A DNA stretch of 64,000 bases from a bacterium A37T11 (GTDB lineage: Bacteria; Bacteroidota; Bacteroidia; Sphingobacteriales; Sphingobacteriaceae), in assembly GCA_900109895.1 (NCBI GenBank), contig FOBR01000014.1, positions 81,021 through 145,020 on the forward strand, written 5' to 3'. Position numbers and translations under genes: made by a program. The notes under the pieces were generated by a model. It ran no database searches. It worked only from the letters and a program-made list of their open reading frames with translations, and was not told the origin of the DNA. Shown here one piece after another: positions 26,452-36,035 of the stretch. Position 1 is the first letter of the stretch; the number at the start of each line of letters is the position of its first letter.

Positions 26452-27753
26452 CTATTTTTGTCGGAAAAATACCTGAATGGGAACCCCTTCAAAATTAAAA
26501 TTCTCCCGCAGTTTATTCTCTACAAATCGCCGATAAGGTTCTTTAACATATTGCGGCAGGTTGCAAAAAAACGCAAACATGGGCACACGGCCGGACACTT
26601 GGGTTATGTATTTAACCTTAATATATTTTCCTTTGGTAGCAGGAGGCGGAAAGTTTTCGATGATGGGCAACATGACATCGTTGAGTTTTGATGTGGGAAT
26701 TTTTTTGATCTTATTTTCATAAACTTTGGCTGCCGCCTCTATAGTTTTGAAAATTCGCTGCTTTTCTATCACCGAAATAAAAACGATGGGTACATCCGTA
26801 AAAGGTGCTATTTTTTGGCGTATCTCTTCCTCAAAAACGGTACTGGTCTTGTTGTTCTTATCGATCAGGTCCCATTTATTCACCAATATAACCACCCCTT
26901 TCTTGTTTTTTTCAGCCAAGTGAAAAATGTTGATATCCTGCGACTCGATCCCTTCTGTAGCGTCAAGCATTAGCAGGATCACGTCGGCTTCTTCAATCGC
27001 CTTGATTGTGCGCATGACCGAATAAAATTCAATATTTTCCTTAACTTTTGCTTTTCTTCGTAAGCCGGCGGTATCAATAAGCATAAAATCATGCCCATAT
27101 TGGTTGTAATGAATTCGGATGGAATCGCGCGTGGTACCTGCAATATCAGTAACAATGTTGCGCTCCTTGCCAATCAGGGCATTTATTAGGGATGACTTGC
27201 CTACATTTGGCCGCCCAACAATGGCATATTTTGGCAGCTGCCCCTCCTCTTCGGGTATATCCTCAAAGTGCTTTACCACCTCATCCAACAATTCACCGGT
27301 TCCGGAACCACTGGCAGAAGACAAGGGGTATATTTCCCCCAACCCAAAACTATAAAAAATGCTGGCATCATTCTGCAACAGCGCGTGGTCTACTTTATTG
27401 ACCACCACGAAAACCGGTTTCTTGCTCCTGCGAAGTAGATCAGCCACTTCATCGTCCAGGTCTGTAATACCAGTGGTCACATCCACCATAAACAAAATCA
27501 CGGAGGCTTCTTCAATGGCAATTAACACTTGCTCACGGATGGCAGCTTCAAACACATCTTCCGATCCATGCACATAACCTCCGGTATCAATCACCGTAAA
27601 AGTACGGTTTGTCCACTCCCCTTGACCGTAATGCCTGTCGCGGGTCACGCCACTGTAGTCATCCACAATGGCGCGCTGGCTTTCGGTAAGCCTGTTGTAC
27701 AAAGTTGATTTACCCACATTTGGGCGCCCTACAATGGCAATGATATTTGACAT
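26452..27753 (-). CDS. der: Ribosome-biogenesis GTPase Der (EngA)
   Basis: 433 residues, usual length. Two consecutive GTPase domains, each with a P-loop ([10 protein letters not shown] near residue 8 and [10 protein letters not shown] near 180), DTGG/DTAG G3 motifs and NKVD/NKWD G4 motifs, followed by the KH-like C-terminal domain (about 350-433, ending [10 protein letters not shown]). Der acts in 50S subunit assembly and is essential in most bacteria. It is divergent from the tRNA-Glu gene. Nothing unusual is seen. Confidence 0.97.
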   Translation of the reverse strand: MSNIIAIVGRPNVGKSTLYNRLTESQRAIVDDYSGVTRDRHYGQGEWTNRTFTVIDTGGYVHGSEDVFEAAIREQVLIAIEEASVILFMVDVTTGITDLDDEVADLLRRSKKPVFVVVNKVDHALLQNDASIFYSFGLGEIYPLSSASGSGTGELLDEVVKHFEDIPEEEGQLPKYAIVGRPNVGKSSLINALIGKERNIVTDIAGTTRDSIRIHYNQYGHDFMLIDTAGLRRKAKVKENIEFYSVMRTIKAIEEADVILLMLDATEGIESQDINIFHLAEKNKKGVVILVNKWDLIDKNNKTSTVFEEEIRQKIAPFTDVPIVFISVIEKQRIFKTIEAAAKVYENKIKKIPTSKLNDVMLPIIENFPPPATKGKYIKVKYITQVSGRVPMFAFFCNLPQYVKEPYRRFVENKLRENFNFEGVPIQVFFRQK

Positions 27754-27818
27754 ATTATAAACAATTTAGCCGCAAATGTACGTATAGGAATTGGCGTAAA
27801 ATAATTTTAAGGTACTAT

Positions 27819-27848
27819 TTTGTTTTTAAATTTGAAAGCCTATCTTTG
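27819..27848 (+). promoter_or_regulatory. Bacteroidota-type promoter of tRNA-Glu
   Basis: TTTG at 27819-27822, an 18-base spacer, then TATCTTTG at 27841-27848, a near-perfect match to the TTTG-N19-TAnnTTTG consensus. Expected transcript start is about 30-35 bases before the tRNA. Confidence 0.75.
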
Positions 27849-27888
27849 CAGACCGAAAACAGAGGCACCCTGTTTCGGTTACAATTTT

Positions 27889-27960
27889 GGCCCGTTCGTC
27901 TAGGGGTTAGGACGCAAGATTTTCATTCTTGAAACAGGGGTTCGATTCCCCTACGGGCTA
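27889..27960 (+). tRNA. tRNA-Glu (anticodon TTC)
   Basis: A 72-base cloverleaf: acceptor arms GGCCCGT (27889-27895) and ACGGGCT (27953-27959) with a G-T first pair, D-arm GTCT/GGAC, anticodon stem AAGA/TCTT around the loop TTTTCAT with anticodon TTC, and T-arm AGGGG-TTCGATT-CCCCT. Discriminator A at 27960; CCA is not encoded. Single tRNA, no neighbours of the same kind. Confidence 0.95.
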
Positions 27961-28026
27961 CAAAAACCTTTATATAATCAAAGAAGTTCAAAAAACCGTT
28001 CTGGTGCTATTTACGTGTAAAATGGA

Positions 28027-29307
28027 ATGGTTAATGTTAAAAATACAAAACTTTCAGATTTTACCTTCATTTCTTTTATGATCATGCTGTTTAATATTGA
28101 AGTAACTAGATTTTTCAACCATATAATTTTGGTGATCTCCCTGCTTATTTTTTTTAATTGCCAGGCTGGTTTTGCTCAAAGTAAGCAATCACCAAAAAGG
28201 AAATATGATGTAGCAGCATTTTTATATCCCGCTTACGTTAGTGATGATCCTCGTTTGCGGCCATTTTGGCCAAAAGGTATGGGTGAATGGGAAACCGTAA
28301 TGAATGTTCAGGAGCGGCTTCCGGGACACTACTGGAATCGGAAACCTTTATGGGGTCCAGTTAATGAGGCCGATCCTGCAATTATGTCCATGGAGATCAA
28401 TGAGGCTACCAAACATGGCGTAAATGTTTTTATATTTGACTGGTACTGGTATGATGGAAGGCCGTTTATGGAGACTACGCTGGACAATGGTTTCCTGAAA
28501 GCTGACAATAAGGATAAAATGAAATTTTACCTGATGTGGGCCAATCACGATGTAGTAAATACGTGGGATACCCGCTTGAATGCATTTAATGAGCAAAATG
28601 TAATTTGGACAGGTGAAGTCAGCAGGGATGAGTTTGAAAAAATTTGTAAAAGAAACATTGAGAAGTATTTTAAACTGCCCCAGTATTACAAAATCAATGG
28701 TAAGCCCGTATTTATGATCTATGACATGCCGCAGTTGATAGCAGGGCTGGGCGGTGTGGACCAGACCGCCGATGCATTGGCTTGGTTTAAAGAAGAAACC
28801 AAAAAGGCAGGCTTTCCAGGGCTGGAATTACAACTGACCATGTGGTCTATCAATGTAAACCATAGCGGTTTCGATGGCAGCAAGACAAAAAATCCGGAAA
28901 ATGCCTTTGTGAAAAAATTAGGCTTCACCAGTGCAACCCACTACCAGTTTGTGCATTTTAACAACCCAGATGATGATTACATGAACATTTTGGAACGCGT
29001 AAAAACAGAGTGGGCACGCATCGATAAGGAATTTGAGCTCACTTACTACCCACATATAAGCATCGGTTGGGACAACAGCCCCCGTACCGGAAAGAGCTCG
29101 GTAACGAGAAATAATACGCCCGAAAATTTTTCCAAAGCATTGCGAATGGCTAAAGATTATGCTGACGCACACCCTAAACAGGCACCATTAATAACGATAA
29201 ACAGCTGGAACGAATGGACTGAAACCAGTTATCTGGAGCCGGACAATGTCTACGGCTATGGTTATTTGGATACTGTAAAAAAAGTATTTGTTGATGAGAA
29301 TAAATAA
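28027..29307 (+). CDS. Glycoside hydrolase family 99-like / WbsX-family exported protein
   Basis: 426 residues from ATG 28027; in-frame ATGs at 28078 and 28084 would give a more standard signal peptide (hydrophobic IILVISLLIFF, cleavage after AGFAQ), and I think one of these is the likelier start. The mature part has the WbsX/GH99-like pattern: AAFLYPAYVSDDPRLRPFWP, EINEATKHGVNVFIFDWYWY, YLMWANHD, and the end NSWNEWTETSYLEPD. Such proteins are TIM barrels found in polysaccharide degradation or O-antigen loci. It stands alone between tRNA-Glu and the efflux operon, so the substrate is unknown. Confidence 0.85.
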   Translation: MVNVKNTKLSDFTFISFMIMLFNIEVTRFFNHIILVISLLIFFNCQAGFAQSKQSPKRKYDVAAFLYPAYVSDDPRLRPFWPKGMGEWETVMNVQERLPGHYWNRKPLWGPVNEADPAIMSMEINEATKHGVNVFIFDWYWYDGRPFMETTLDNGFLKADNKDKMKFYLMWANHDVVNTWDTRLNAFNEQNVIWTGEVSRDEFEKICKRNIEKYFKLPQYYKINGKPVFMIYDMPQLIAGLGGVDQTADALAWFKEETKKAGFPGLELQLTMWSINVNHSGFDGSKTKNPENAFVKKLGFTSATHYQFVHFNNPDDDYMNILERVKTEWARIDKEFELTYYPHISIGWDNSPRTGKSSVTRNNTPENFSKALRMAKDYADAHPKQAPLITINSWNEWTETSYLEPDNVYGYGYLDTVKKVFVDENK

Positions 29308-29464
29308 ATAACTACCTGAAATACCTTTACTGAAAGAAACGATGAAAAATAAAGAGGTAATAGTAAAACAATAACTAAAATCCCAAACAAAAGTTAACTA
29401 TCAAACTTTAAAATTTACCCCATTTTTTGTCATTTAAATGCCCTAAACGCCAAAAACTAGTTAT

Positions 29465-29486
29465 TATCAAACAAGATGGTTTGATA
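29465..29486. promoter_or_regulatory. Palindromic operator of the marR efflux operon
   Basis: TATCAAAC-aagatg-GTTTGATA is a perfect inverted repeat with 8-base arms and a 6-base centre. Its right arm covers the -33 TTTG (29480-29483) of the promoter. A further TATCAAAC half-site is at 29399-29406. Position directly before a marR gene suggests it is the site of autorepression. Confidence 0.65.
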
Positions 29487-29510
29487 TGAAACTAATATAC
29501 CTTACCTTTG
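29480..29510 (+). promoter_or_regulatory. Promoter of the marR-tolC-hlyD-MFS operon
   Basis: TTTG at 29480-29483, exactly 19 bases, then TACCTTTG at 29503-29510: full match to the Bacteroidota consensus. The ATG at 29521 is only 10 bases after the -7 box, so the mRNA would have almost no 5' leader. Confidence 0.75.
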
Positions 29511-29520
29511 TACCGAATTC

Positions 29521-29991
29521 ATGGAGTATAAAGAAACAGAAAATATAAAGAACCTGGTGGCCGCAGTACTGCAGCTCAGGGTGAACATGAAAAAATTTAT
29601 CTGGCAGAAGATTCATGATGAAAAGTTGGACATTACGTATGAAATGGTCCAGGTAATAGGGATGCTAGGCATTATGGGTGATACTAGCCAGCAGGTATTG
29701 GCTGACCGGGTACATAAAAATAAAGCTAGTTTAACTTCATTACTTGATAATTTGGCCAAAAGAAAGTTGATTGTCCGTATTGAAGATCCATCGGATCGCC
29801 GGTATAAAATTATATCTCTCACCAAAGCTGGTCGTGAATATCAAAAACAACTGGAACCACTCATGGTTGATCTTTATCAAACACTCCATGAAGGAATCAA
29901 TGTACTCAATGTAATAAACACTGTTGATACCCTCAAAAGTATGTATGAAAATATTCTTCCTGAGCATCCACAGCGTTTCGAAGAAAAATAA
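29521..29991 (+). CDS. MarR family transcriptional regulator
   Basis: 156 residues. Winged-helix MarR pattern: ITYEMVQVIGMLGIMGDTSQ, the recognition region LADRVHKNKASLTSLLDNLA (about 60-79) and the wing KRKLIVRIEDPSDRRYKIISLT with the conserved Asp-Arg-Arg. First gene of a four-gene drug-efflux operon; its stop is directly followed by the ATG of the TolC gene. A perfect palindrome over its own promoter argues for autoregulation released by a ligand, probably an effluxed compound. Confidence 0.92.
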   Translation: MEYKETENIKNLVAAVLQLRVNMKKFIWQKIHDEKLDITYEMVQVIGMLGIMGDTSQQVLADRVHKNKASLTSLLDNLAKRKLIVRIEDPSDRRYKIISLTKAGREYQKQLEPLMVDLYQTLHEGINVLNVINTVDTLKSMYENILPEHPQRFEEK

Positions 29992-31311
29992 ATGAAACAG
30001 TTTTTTTTAATTATAGTCATACTTGTATTTGGTCAGTTAAGCGGTATTGCACAAAGTTTGGATAGCACCTCACAGGTATATCCTATTGATCAGCTTTTTG
30101 ATATGGCCATCAAAAACAATCAGGGTTTAAAAGTGGGGAATGCCGGGCTGGAAGTAGCCCGACAACGCGTAGTAGTAGCCAAAGCCCAAAAATTGCCTAC
30201 CGCCTCTGCTACCCTGACTGGTGGATATCTGGGAAATGCTACAGTTATAGACCGCGATTTTTCAAACTCCACAACGATACCCCTACCCCATTTTTCCAAT
30301 GCATTTTCCCTGCAGGCAAACCAAATGATCTTTAAGGGAAATGCTATAAATAATTCAATTGCCAGCGCCACTTTACAAGAACAGATAGCATCCTTAAACC
30401 TTCAGGAAGATCGTTTAGATATCAAGCTGCTGGTAGCAGGCAAATATTTTGATTTGTATAATCTATATAATGAGCGCCGAGTCTATAAAGAAAATATAGC
30501 AGCAGCCAAACTACGTTTAGCACAAATTAAAAAGCACTATGAAAAAGGGATTGTGACTCGAAATGACGTCATCCGTAGTGAATTGCAATTGGCAAATTTA
30601 GGACTTGCAGTGGTATCCATTGACAATGATATTGCCATTGTCAACCAACAACTAACGGTGGCTACGGGTCTTGCTGAATCAACCATCATCTTGCCGGATA
30701 CTTCCATTCTTATCCATAAACCGATGGTAAGTAATGTGGGATCATACCAAGAGGAAGCGCAAGCCAAGTATCCTGGAATCCTTGCTGCTGCAACCAATGT
30801 AAAAGTATCTGAAAAACAGGTAGACATTGCTAAAGCAGATCGTGTACCTTATTTATCTGCATATGCTGGCAATAACCTGTCTCGCCCTATAACCTCATCA
30901 AGTCCGGCAGTCGACAAATATAGCAATGGATGGCAGGTAGGGCTTTCACTCTCTTATAACATTGCCTCTTTGTATAATACCCCAAAAAATATTAAACTAA
31001 ACCGCTTGCAGCTATTACAAGCGCAGGAAGCAGAATTGCAGGTACGACAAGATAAAAAAATCGCTGTTAATACTGCTTATATAAAACATCAGGAAGCCAT
31101 AGTCAAATGGGAAACCCAAAGAGAAAATGTGCGCTTGGCTACTGAAAATTACCGCATCACAGAAAAGAAATATCTAAATCAATTGGCATTACTTATTGAT
31201 ATGCTGGATGCTAGTAATGCCAAATTGCAGGCTGAACTTGATTATACAAATGCAGAGATAAACATTATATATACCTACTATCAGCTGCAAAAAGAAACTG
31301 GAAATTTATAA
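29992..31311 (+). CDS. TolC family outer-membrane efflux protein
   Basis: 439 residues. Signal peptide 1-20 (LSGIAQ), then two repeats of the outer-membrane-factor fold with long helical stretches: YPIDQLFDMAIKNNQGLKVG, KKHYEKGIVTRNDVIRSELQ, and in the second half QVDIAKADRVPYLSAYAG, then ITEKKYLNQLALLIDMLDAS. It forms the exit duct for the adaptor and transporter encoded next. The ATG follows the marR stop with no gap; the adaptor gene starts 33 bases after its stop. Confidence 0.92.
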   Translation: MKQFFLIIVILVFGQLSGIAQSLDSTSQVYPIDQLFDMAIKNNQGLKVGNAGLEVARQRVVVAKAQKLPTASATLTGGYLGNATVIDRDFSNSTTIPLPHFSNAFSLQANQMIFKGNAINNSIASATLQEQIASLNLQEDRLDIKLLVAGKYFDLYNLYNERRVYKENIAAAKLRLAQIKKHYEKGIVTRNDVIRSELQLANLGLAVVSIDNDIAIVNQQLTVATGLAESTIILPDTSILIHKPMVSNVGSYQEEAQAKYPGILAAATNVKVSEKQVDIAKADRVPYLSAYAGNNLSRPITSSSPAVDKYSNGWQVGLSLSYNIASLYNTPKNIKLNRLQLLQAQEAELQVRQDKKIAVNTAYIKHQEAIVKWETQRENVRLATENYRITEKKYLNQLALLIDMLDASNAKLQAELDYTNAEINIIYTYYQLQKETGNL

Positions 31312-31344
31312 TTTCAAACTATTTAAAGAAAGAATTAAAAGGAT

Positions 31345-32403
31345 ATGGCTAATACTGAAAAACGAAAATCGGGAAAAAACAACATCAGATTCATTCTGGT
31401 TAATAGCATTATTTTTCTGTGCATCGCTTCCGCCCTGGTATACATCCTGGTTTCTTACCTGCACATAGGCGATGACAACTATACCAATGACGCCCAGATT
31501 GAGGCCTATGTGAACCCTGTCAATACCCGTGTTTCTGCTTATATCAAGGAAATCCGTTTTCAGGAGTTAAAAAAAGTTAAAAAAGGGGATACACTTGTTA
31601 TATTGGATGACAGGGAGTTACAAACCCAACTTGGGCAGGCCGAAGCAGCATATAGTAATGCTTTGGCATCTAAACAGGTGACTTTTTCAACCATCAATAC
31701 CGTAAGCAACAACCTGAAAGTGATTGACGCGAATGTGACGGGTGCGAAAGCCAGATATTGGAATGCGGAAGAAAATTATAAACGGTATGCCAGCTTGCTA
31801 AAGGACGAAGCGGTAACTCAGCAACAGTACGACCAGATGAAAACTGAGAAGGATGCTCAACAAGCTTCCTATGAATCTTTGGTGAGCCAGCGTGAGTCTG
31901 CAAATTTTTCCATCGCTGAAGCAAACAGCAAGATCGCATTGAATGATGCAGAAATAAAGCGCACGGAGTCTGCCTTAGCCATGGCTCGCTTAAACCTCTC
32001 CTACACAGTTATAACGGCTCCTTATGATGGGGTTATGGGCCGGAGAACCATAAATACAGGCCAATTATTACAGGCTGGACAGCAGATTGGTTCTATTGTG
32101 ACCAATGACCGTAAGTGGGTGGTTGCAAATTTTAGAGAAAAGCAAATGTCACGTGTCCGCGTGGGAACAAAAATGGCCGTAAAAGTAGATGCGCTGAAGG
32201 GTAAGTTATTTGAAGCCGAAGTTACAGCGATTTCCGAGGCTACGGGTGCCAAATTTTCTGCAGTGCCCGTGGATAACTCTACGGGTAATTTTGTGAAGGT
32301 GCAACAGCGTATACCTGTTCGCATTGAGTTTACGAGTGCAAATTCCTCCGAAGATTTGGCCTTATTGCGGGCAGGCATGAATGTGGAGGTTAAGCTTAAA
32401 TAA
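31345..32403 (+). CDS. HlyD/EmrA-type membrane-fusion (periplasmic adaptor) protein
   Basis: 352 residues. One N-terminal membrane helix (about 16-36), a biotinyl-lipoyl half-motif (INTRVSAYIKEI region: NPVNTRVSAYIKEIRFQELK), a long alpha-helical hairpin (about 90-200), the second lipoyl half (YTVITAPYDGVMGRRTINTG) and a beta-barrel domain (WVVANFREKQMSRVRVGTKM). This is the EmrA arrangement that works with 14-helix MFS pumps. It bridges the inner-membrane MFS protein and the TolC protein of the same operon; 15 bases separate it from the MFS gene. Confidence 0.93.
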   Translation: MANTEKRKSGKNNIRFILVNSIIFLCIASALVYILVSYLHIGDDNYTNDAQIEAYVNPVNTRVSAYIKEIRFQELKKVKKGDTLVILDDRELQTQLGQAEAAYSNALASKQVTFSTINTVSNNLKVIDANVTGAKARYWNAEENYKRYASLLKDEAVTQQQYDQMKTEKDAQQASYESLVSQRESANFSIAEANSKIALNDAEIKRTESALAMARLNLSYTVITAPYDGVMGRRTINTGQLLQAGQQIGSIVTNDRKWVVANFREKQMSRVRVGTKMAVKVDALKGKLFEAEVTAISEATGAKFSAVPVDNSTGNFVKVQQRIPVRIEFTSANSSEDLALLRAGMNVEVKLK

Positions 32404-32418
32404 AAAAGGCCATCTAAA

Positions 32419-34029
32419 ATGCTATACGATAAAGGCAAATTTTATGCATGGGTACCTGAAAAACTCAGAGTGGTACTGCTATGGGTAATGATCTTGCCAT
32501 TATTAGTAGCTGGCGGTATGTTTGCTGCTAATGCAACGGATATGTATTCGGGCCTTGGGCGTTATGCGGAGGATTTTGCCTTCGCCAATTATTGTGCTAC
32601 TATCGGAATGGTTGTAGCCTTTAGTGTTATTTTTCCCATAAAAGCCCGCTTCAGAAGTAAAGAGATTGTGGTCTTTACATTCTTAACGATTGCTCTCATG
32701 AGTTATCTAACGGCTCAAGTTGAAGATCCTTATCTGATAGCCTTGTTTAATTTTGTGGTCGGATTTGTGAAAATCATGGGAATGATAGAGGTCGTCCTGC
32801 CTGTGATGGTGATGATCTCCCCAACTGGCGACAGGGGTAAATTTTATGCATATTTTTATCCCATCAGCATTGGATCTGGTCAGGTGAGTGCCTTTTTGAT
32901 GGCATTTATGAACTATCATATAAATTGGCAGTATGTAAATTATGTAGCGACCTGCGTCATGTTGGCTTGTGCATTATTAGCTGTCGTATTTATGCATAAT
33001 AAAAGGCCTGGAAAATTAACGCCTTTGCAGGGCATTGATTGGATTAGTATGGTAATGCTTACGGTCTGGATGTTACTCATAAACTATCTGGTGGTAAATG
33101 CCAAATTTGAGGGATGGGGTATTTCTACTTCCCTTAAAATAGCTTTTGGTTGTTGGATAATCACTACTGCATTATTTATATACCGACAGCTTCATATGAA
33201 AAATCCGTTCCTTCCCCTCGCTGTTTTTAAAAAACGAAATGTATTAACGGCATTTCTTTTAATTGGCTGCATGGGTATGTTTTCTGCTACATCCACTTTA
33301 CAAACTGGTTTTTCAAACTTGTTGAAATACGACTCGCCAACCAATGCTTCACTGAATGCGGCTATGCTGCCTGGAGTAGTGACAGGCGGATTTCTGGCAC
33401 TTTTCCTTTTCAAACAGAATGCCTCTATCCGGTGGATGTTTGCCATATCGTTTTCGGCTTTTACATCATATGCCATCATGATGTATTTTAATGTTGCACC
33501 GGTCATCCAGTATGAATATTTATTATTCCCAGCCTTTTTAAAAGGTTTGGGGATGGCGCTTACTTATATTGGGGGGGGATTTTATTTTGCCAACAAGCTT
33601 AATCCGTCTGAATTGATGAAGACTATCCCATTATTAATTGGAGTGAGGTCTTTCATTAGTACAGCTTTTTTTACAGCTGTTTTCCAATATGGGTTATTTG
33701 AAAGCCAGTGGGATAGTATTTATTCATTGGTAGGGAGAATGGATGCTTCCGATTATGCTGGCATAGATAGAGGTGGTGGCCTATCATTATATGCTAGTGT
33801 GCAAACCCAAGCGACCTTAATGGCCATTAAAAAAGTATTTGGTTACCTGAGTTTGGCAGGTTTACTCATTATCGTTTATACATTACTTCACCCCTATCAA
33901 CGGATGCACCACCGCAATGTTATACTTTGGCGTAAACGTTTCAGGCGGCAGCCAGTAGATGGATATCGCAAATATGGTCATTCAAGCAATGGAAATGCTG
34001 AAGCTGCATCTGCAGCAGCGGCAGGTTAA
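32419..34029 (+). CDS. MFS multidrug efflux transporter (DHA2/EmrB-like)
   Basis: 536 residues with about 14 hydrophobic segments, consistent with the DHA2 branch of the major facilitator superfamily. The MFS loop signature is weak, but the length, the helix number and the partner EmrA-like and TolC-like genes make the role in a tripartite pump clear. The C-terminal tail (from about 500) is cytoplasmic, basic, then Ala-rich (SAAAAG), which is unusual. Last gene of the marR operon. Substrates cannot be predicted. Confidence 0.85.
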   Translation: MLYDKGKFYAWVPEKLRVVLLWVMILPLLVAGGMFAANATDMYSGLGRYAEDFAFANYCATIGMVVAFSVIFPIKARFRSKEIVVFTFLTIALMSYLTAQVEDPYLIALFNFVVGFVKIMGMIEVVLPVMVMISPTGDRGKFYAYFYPISIGSGQVSAFLMAFMNYHINWQYVNYVATCVMLACALLAVVFMHNKRPGKLTPLQGIDWISMVMLTVWMLLINYLVVNAKFEGWGISTSLKIAFGCWIITTALFIYRQLHMKNPFLPLAVFKKRNVLTAFLLIGCMGMFSATSTLQTGFSNLLKYDSPTNASLNAAMLPGVVTGGFLALFLFKQNASIRWMFAISFSAFTSYAIMMYFNVAPVIQYEYLLFPAFLKGLGMALTYIGGGFYFANKLNPSELMKTIPLLIGVRSFISTAFFTAVFQYGLFESQWDSIYSLVGRMDASDYAGIDRGGGLSLYASVQTQATLMAIKKVFGYLSLAGLLIIVYTLLHPYQRMHHRNVILWRKRFRRQPVDGYRKYGHSSNGNAEAASAAAAG

Positions 34030-34096
34030 ATTTTCATATTAAAGTAATCCTTACAAGGAACATAAACAAATTGATTTCTGATACGTTTTTTTTTAT

Positions 34097-34849
34097 ATGA
34101 AACAATTTGAAAATAAGGTAGCCATTGTAACTGGTGGCGCCGCAGGTATAGGAAAGGCAACGGCAATAGAATTCGCCAAAAATGGTGCTAAAGTAGTTGT
34201 TGCTGATTTGGCAGATGCCACAGGAACGGTAAGCGCTATCCAAGAAATAGGGGGTGAAGCTATTTATGTAAAATGCGATGTATCTAAAGATGCAGAGGTA
34301 AAAGCTTTGGTAGAAAAAGCGGTTAGTACTTACGGCGCTGTGGATTTTGGTTTTAATAATGCTGGTGTTGAATTAGGAGGCATACCACTTGATGAGGTTA
34401 CTGTTGAAGAATTTGACAAAGTCATTGGCATTAATTTGCGCGGAGTATTTCTCTGCATAAAATACGAAGCTATTCAAATGCTGAAACAAGGTAAGGGCGC
34501 TATCGTAAATACAGCTTCAGCTGCTGGTATTGTTGGTGTTCCTTCACTTTCGGCATATACCGCTTCCAAACATGGTATCGTGGGTCTTACCAAAACGGCT
34601 GCCCTGGACTTGGGTAAACGAGGTATACGTATCAATACAGTGTGTCCGGGCGCAATTAGGACGCCCATGCTGGAAGGAACGATGAAAAATAGTGAGGCGG
34701 CAGCAGCTCAAATAAATGATTCGCAGATTATGGGACGAATAGGTGAGCCTGTCGAAATTGCCAATGCAGTCATTTGGCTTTGTTCAGATGCAGCCTCTTT
34801 TGTAAATGGTATCTCCATGCCCGTAGATGGTGGTTGGGTAGCCAAATAA
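34097..34849 (+). CDS. SDR family NAD(P)-dependent oxidoreductase
   Basis: 250 residues, classical SDR. Cofactor motif TGGAAGIG at 11-18, acidic VVADLAD that follows beta-2 and favours NAD, NNAG near 88-91, catalytic Ser in NTASAAG and the Tyr-x-x-x-Lys in AYTASKHG, and the C-terminal VNGISMPVDGGWVAK. Resembles glucose-1-dehydrogenase/3-oxoacyl-ACP-reductase-like enzymes; substrate unknown. Separated by 67 bases from the efflux operon and ended by a strong hairpin terminator. Confidence 0.93.
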   Translation: MKQFENKVAIVTGGAAGIGKATAIEFAKNGAKVVVADLADATGTVSAIQEIGGEAIYVKCDVSKDAEVKALVEKAVSTYGAVDFGFNNAGVELGGIPLDEVTVEEFDKVIGINLRGVFLCIKYEAIQMLKQGKGAIVNTASAAGIVGVPSLSAYTASKHGIVGLTKTAALDLGKRGIRINTVCPGAIRTPMLEGTMKNSEAAAAQINDSQIMGRIGEPVEIANAVIWLCSDAASFVNGISMPVDGGWVAK

Positions 34850-34867
34850 CGACAAGGTTATTAACAA

Positions 34868-34894
34868 TTTGCCGGTACCCAGCGTACCGGCAAA
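34868..34894. terminator. Bidirectional intrinsic terminator
   Basis: TTTGCCGGTAC, loop ccagc, GTACCGGCAAA: an 11-bp perfect stem flanked by A and T runs on both sides (ATTATTTTAA follows). It lies between the converging SDR gene (stop 34849) and the DoxX gene (stop 34908) and can serve both. Confidence 0.85.
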
Positions 34895-34907
34895 ATTATT
34901 TTAAACT

Positions 34908-35348
34908 TTATGCAATGACTTTTTTCCCTCCCCGTTCAATAGAGAGTTTTCCATCCCCTTCCACCATAAATAACAGCAAGCCAAAAAGAACAATGACTGA
35001 AAGCCACATTTCTGAATAAGGCCTGAAAATATTTTGTTGAAAGTTCACAAAGAAAACGGCTACTAAGAGTACGGGTAGGTTAAGTAGGCAGAATAATCTA
35101 GTATTTGATCCTAACGCGATCATTAGCCCTCCCAAAATGTGCAGCAAGATAATCAGATGTGCCAGTAGGCTGAGTGAAATAGCTACCGGCACCATCACAT
35201 GTGTCATCAATGTAGTAAATGCATGTAAATTAGTGGCAAAGGCAACGCCTTTCCAAATAAGGACGACTCCTAAAACTATCCTAAAATAGTCCAGCCATTT
35301 AGCGTGGTGCTGATCGCCCCAGTCCTGAATTTTTGTGATTACACTCAT
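34908..35348 (-). CDS. Small DoxX family membrane protein
   Basis: 146 residues with four membrane helices (about 20-38, 48-68, 75-95, 108-128). Typical DoxX features: FRIVLGVVLIWKGVAFATN near the N-terminus, HLIILLHILGGLMIALGSNTR and a basic C-terminus. This is the short single-domain form, unlike the four long DoxX-like proteins of the organosulfur operon. Function of the family is mixed and mostly unknown. Monocistronic, divergent from the DNA-glycosylase gene. Confidence 0.85.
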   Translation of the reverse strand: MSVITKIQDWGDQHHAKWLDYFRIVLGVVLIWKGVAFATNLHAFTTLMTHVMVPVAISLSLLAHLIILLHILGGLMIALGSNTRLFCLLNLPVLLVAVFFVNFQQNIFRPYSEMWLSVIVLFGLLLFMVEGDGKLSIERGGKKVIA

Positions 35349-35474
35349 AATTTTACTTCTTTGGTTATACGATTATACGGAGAAAATTCATGATTTGCAA
35401 ATTTCATTTAACTTAGAACCGTTAAAGGGCTTATTTGTTTATTTTGGCCATCATTTTATCACATTTGTAACACC

Positions 35475-36002
35475 ATGAAAAAGAAAAATACCCTGAACGA
35501 TCCTGTCCCGTCGTCATTAAAAACGTCGTTTGGCCCCATAGTGTGTGATCATACCCGGATTTTAATACTGGGATCTTCACCCGGTGACAGGTCATTATCC
35601 CTTCAACAGTATTATGGGCATCCCCAAAACCGTTTTTGGCGGGTCATGGCTTTTGTGACCAAAAGTGATGTGCCAAGCACCTATGATGAAAAAAAAGCGC
35701 TGATACTAAATAATGGATTTGGCCTTTGGGACGTGGCACAGCACGTGATCAGGGAAGGCAGCATGGACCATGCAATCACTTTTGATGAACCTAATGATAT
35801 TTCCGGGTTATTAGCGGCTCGTCCGGCTATCCGTGTGGTGGGATTCAATGGTAAAAAAGCGGAGGCTTTGTTTAATAAATATTTTATAAGAAATGACCGT
35901 ATCAGTTATTTGTCATTACCCAGTACCAGCCCAGCCAATGCAGGAATTGGATTTGAAGCCCTGTGTAAAAACTGGAGCCGTTTATCCAAAGACATATTTT
36001 AA
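35475..36002 (+). CDS. Hypoxanthine/uracil-DNA glycosylase (DNA-deoxyinosine glycosylase, UDG superfamily)
   Basis: 175 residues. Shows the UDG-superfamily motif in the version seen in deoxyinosine glycosylases: ILGSSPGDRSLSLQQYYGHP followed by QNRFW, with the conserved Asn in HPQNRFW, and the C-terminal loop LSLPSTSPANAGI. Such enzymes remove deaminated bases (hypoxanthine from deoxyinosine) in DNA repair. It is followed by a NUDIX hydrolase gene 33 bases on, a pairing that fits nucleotide-damage control, though shared function is inference. Confidence 0.88.
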   Translation: MKKKNTLNDPVPSSLKTSFGPIVCDHTRILILGSSPGDRSLSLQQYYGHPQNRFWRVMAFVTKSDVPSTYDEKKALILNNGFGLWDVAQHVIREGSMDHAITFDEPNDISGLLAARPAIRVVGFNGKKAEALFNKYFIRNDRISYLSLPSTSPANAGIGFEALCKNWSRLSKDIF

Positions 36003-36035
36003 TTTAATTTGGGACTTAAGAAAAATCAAATTGAT

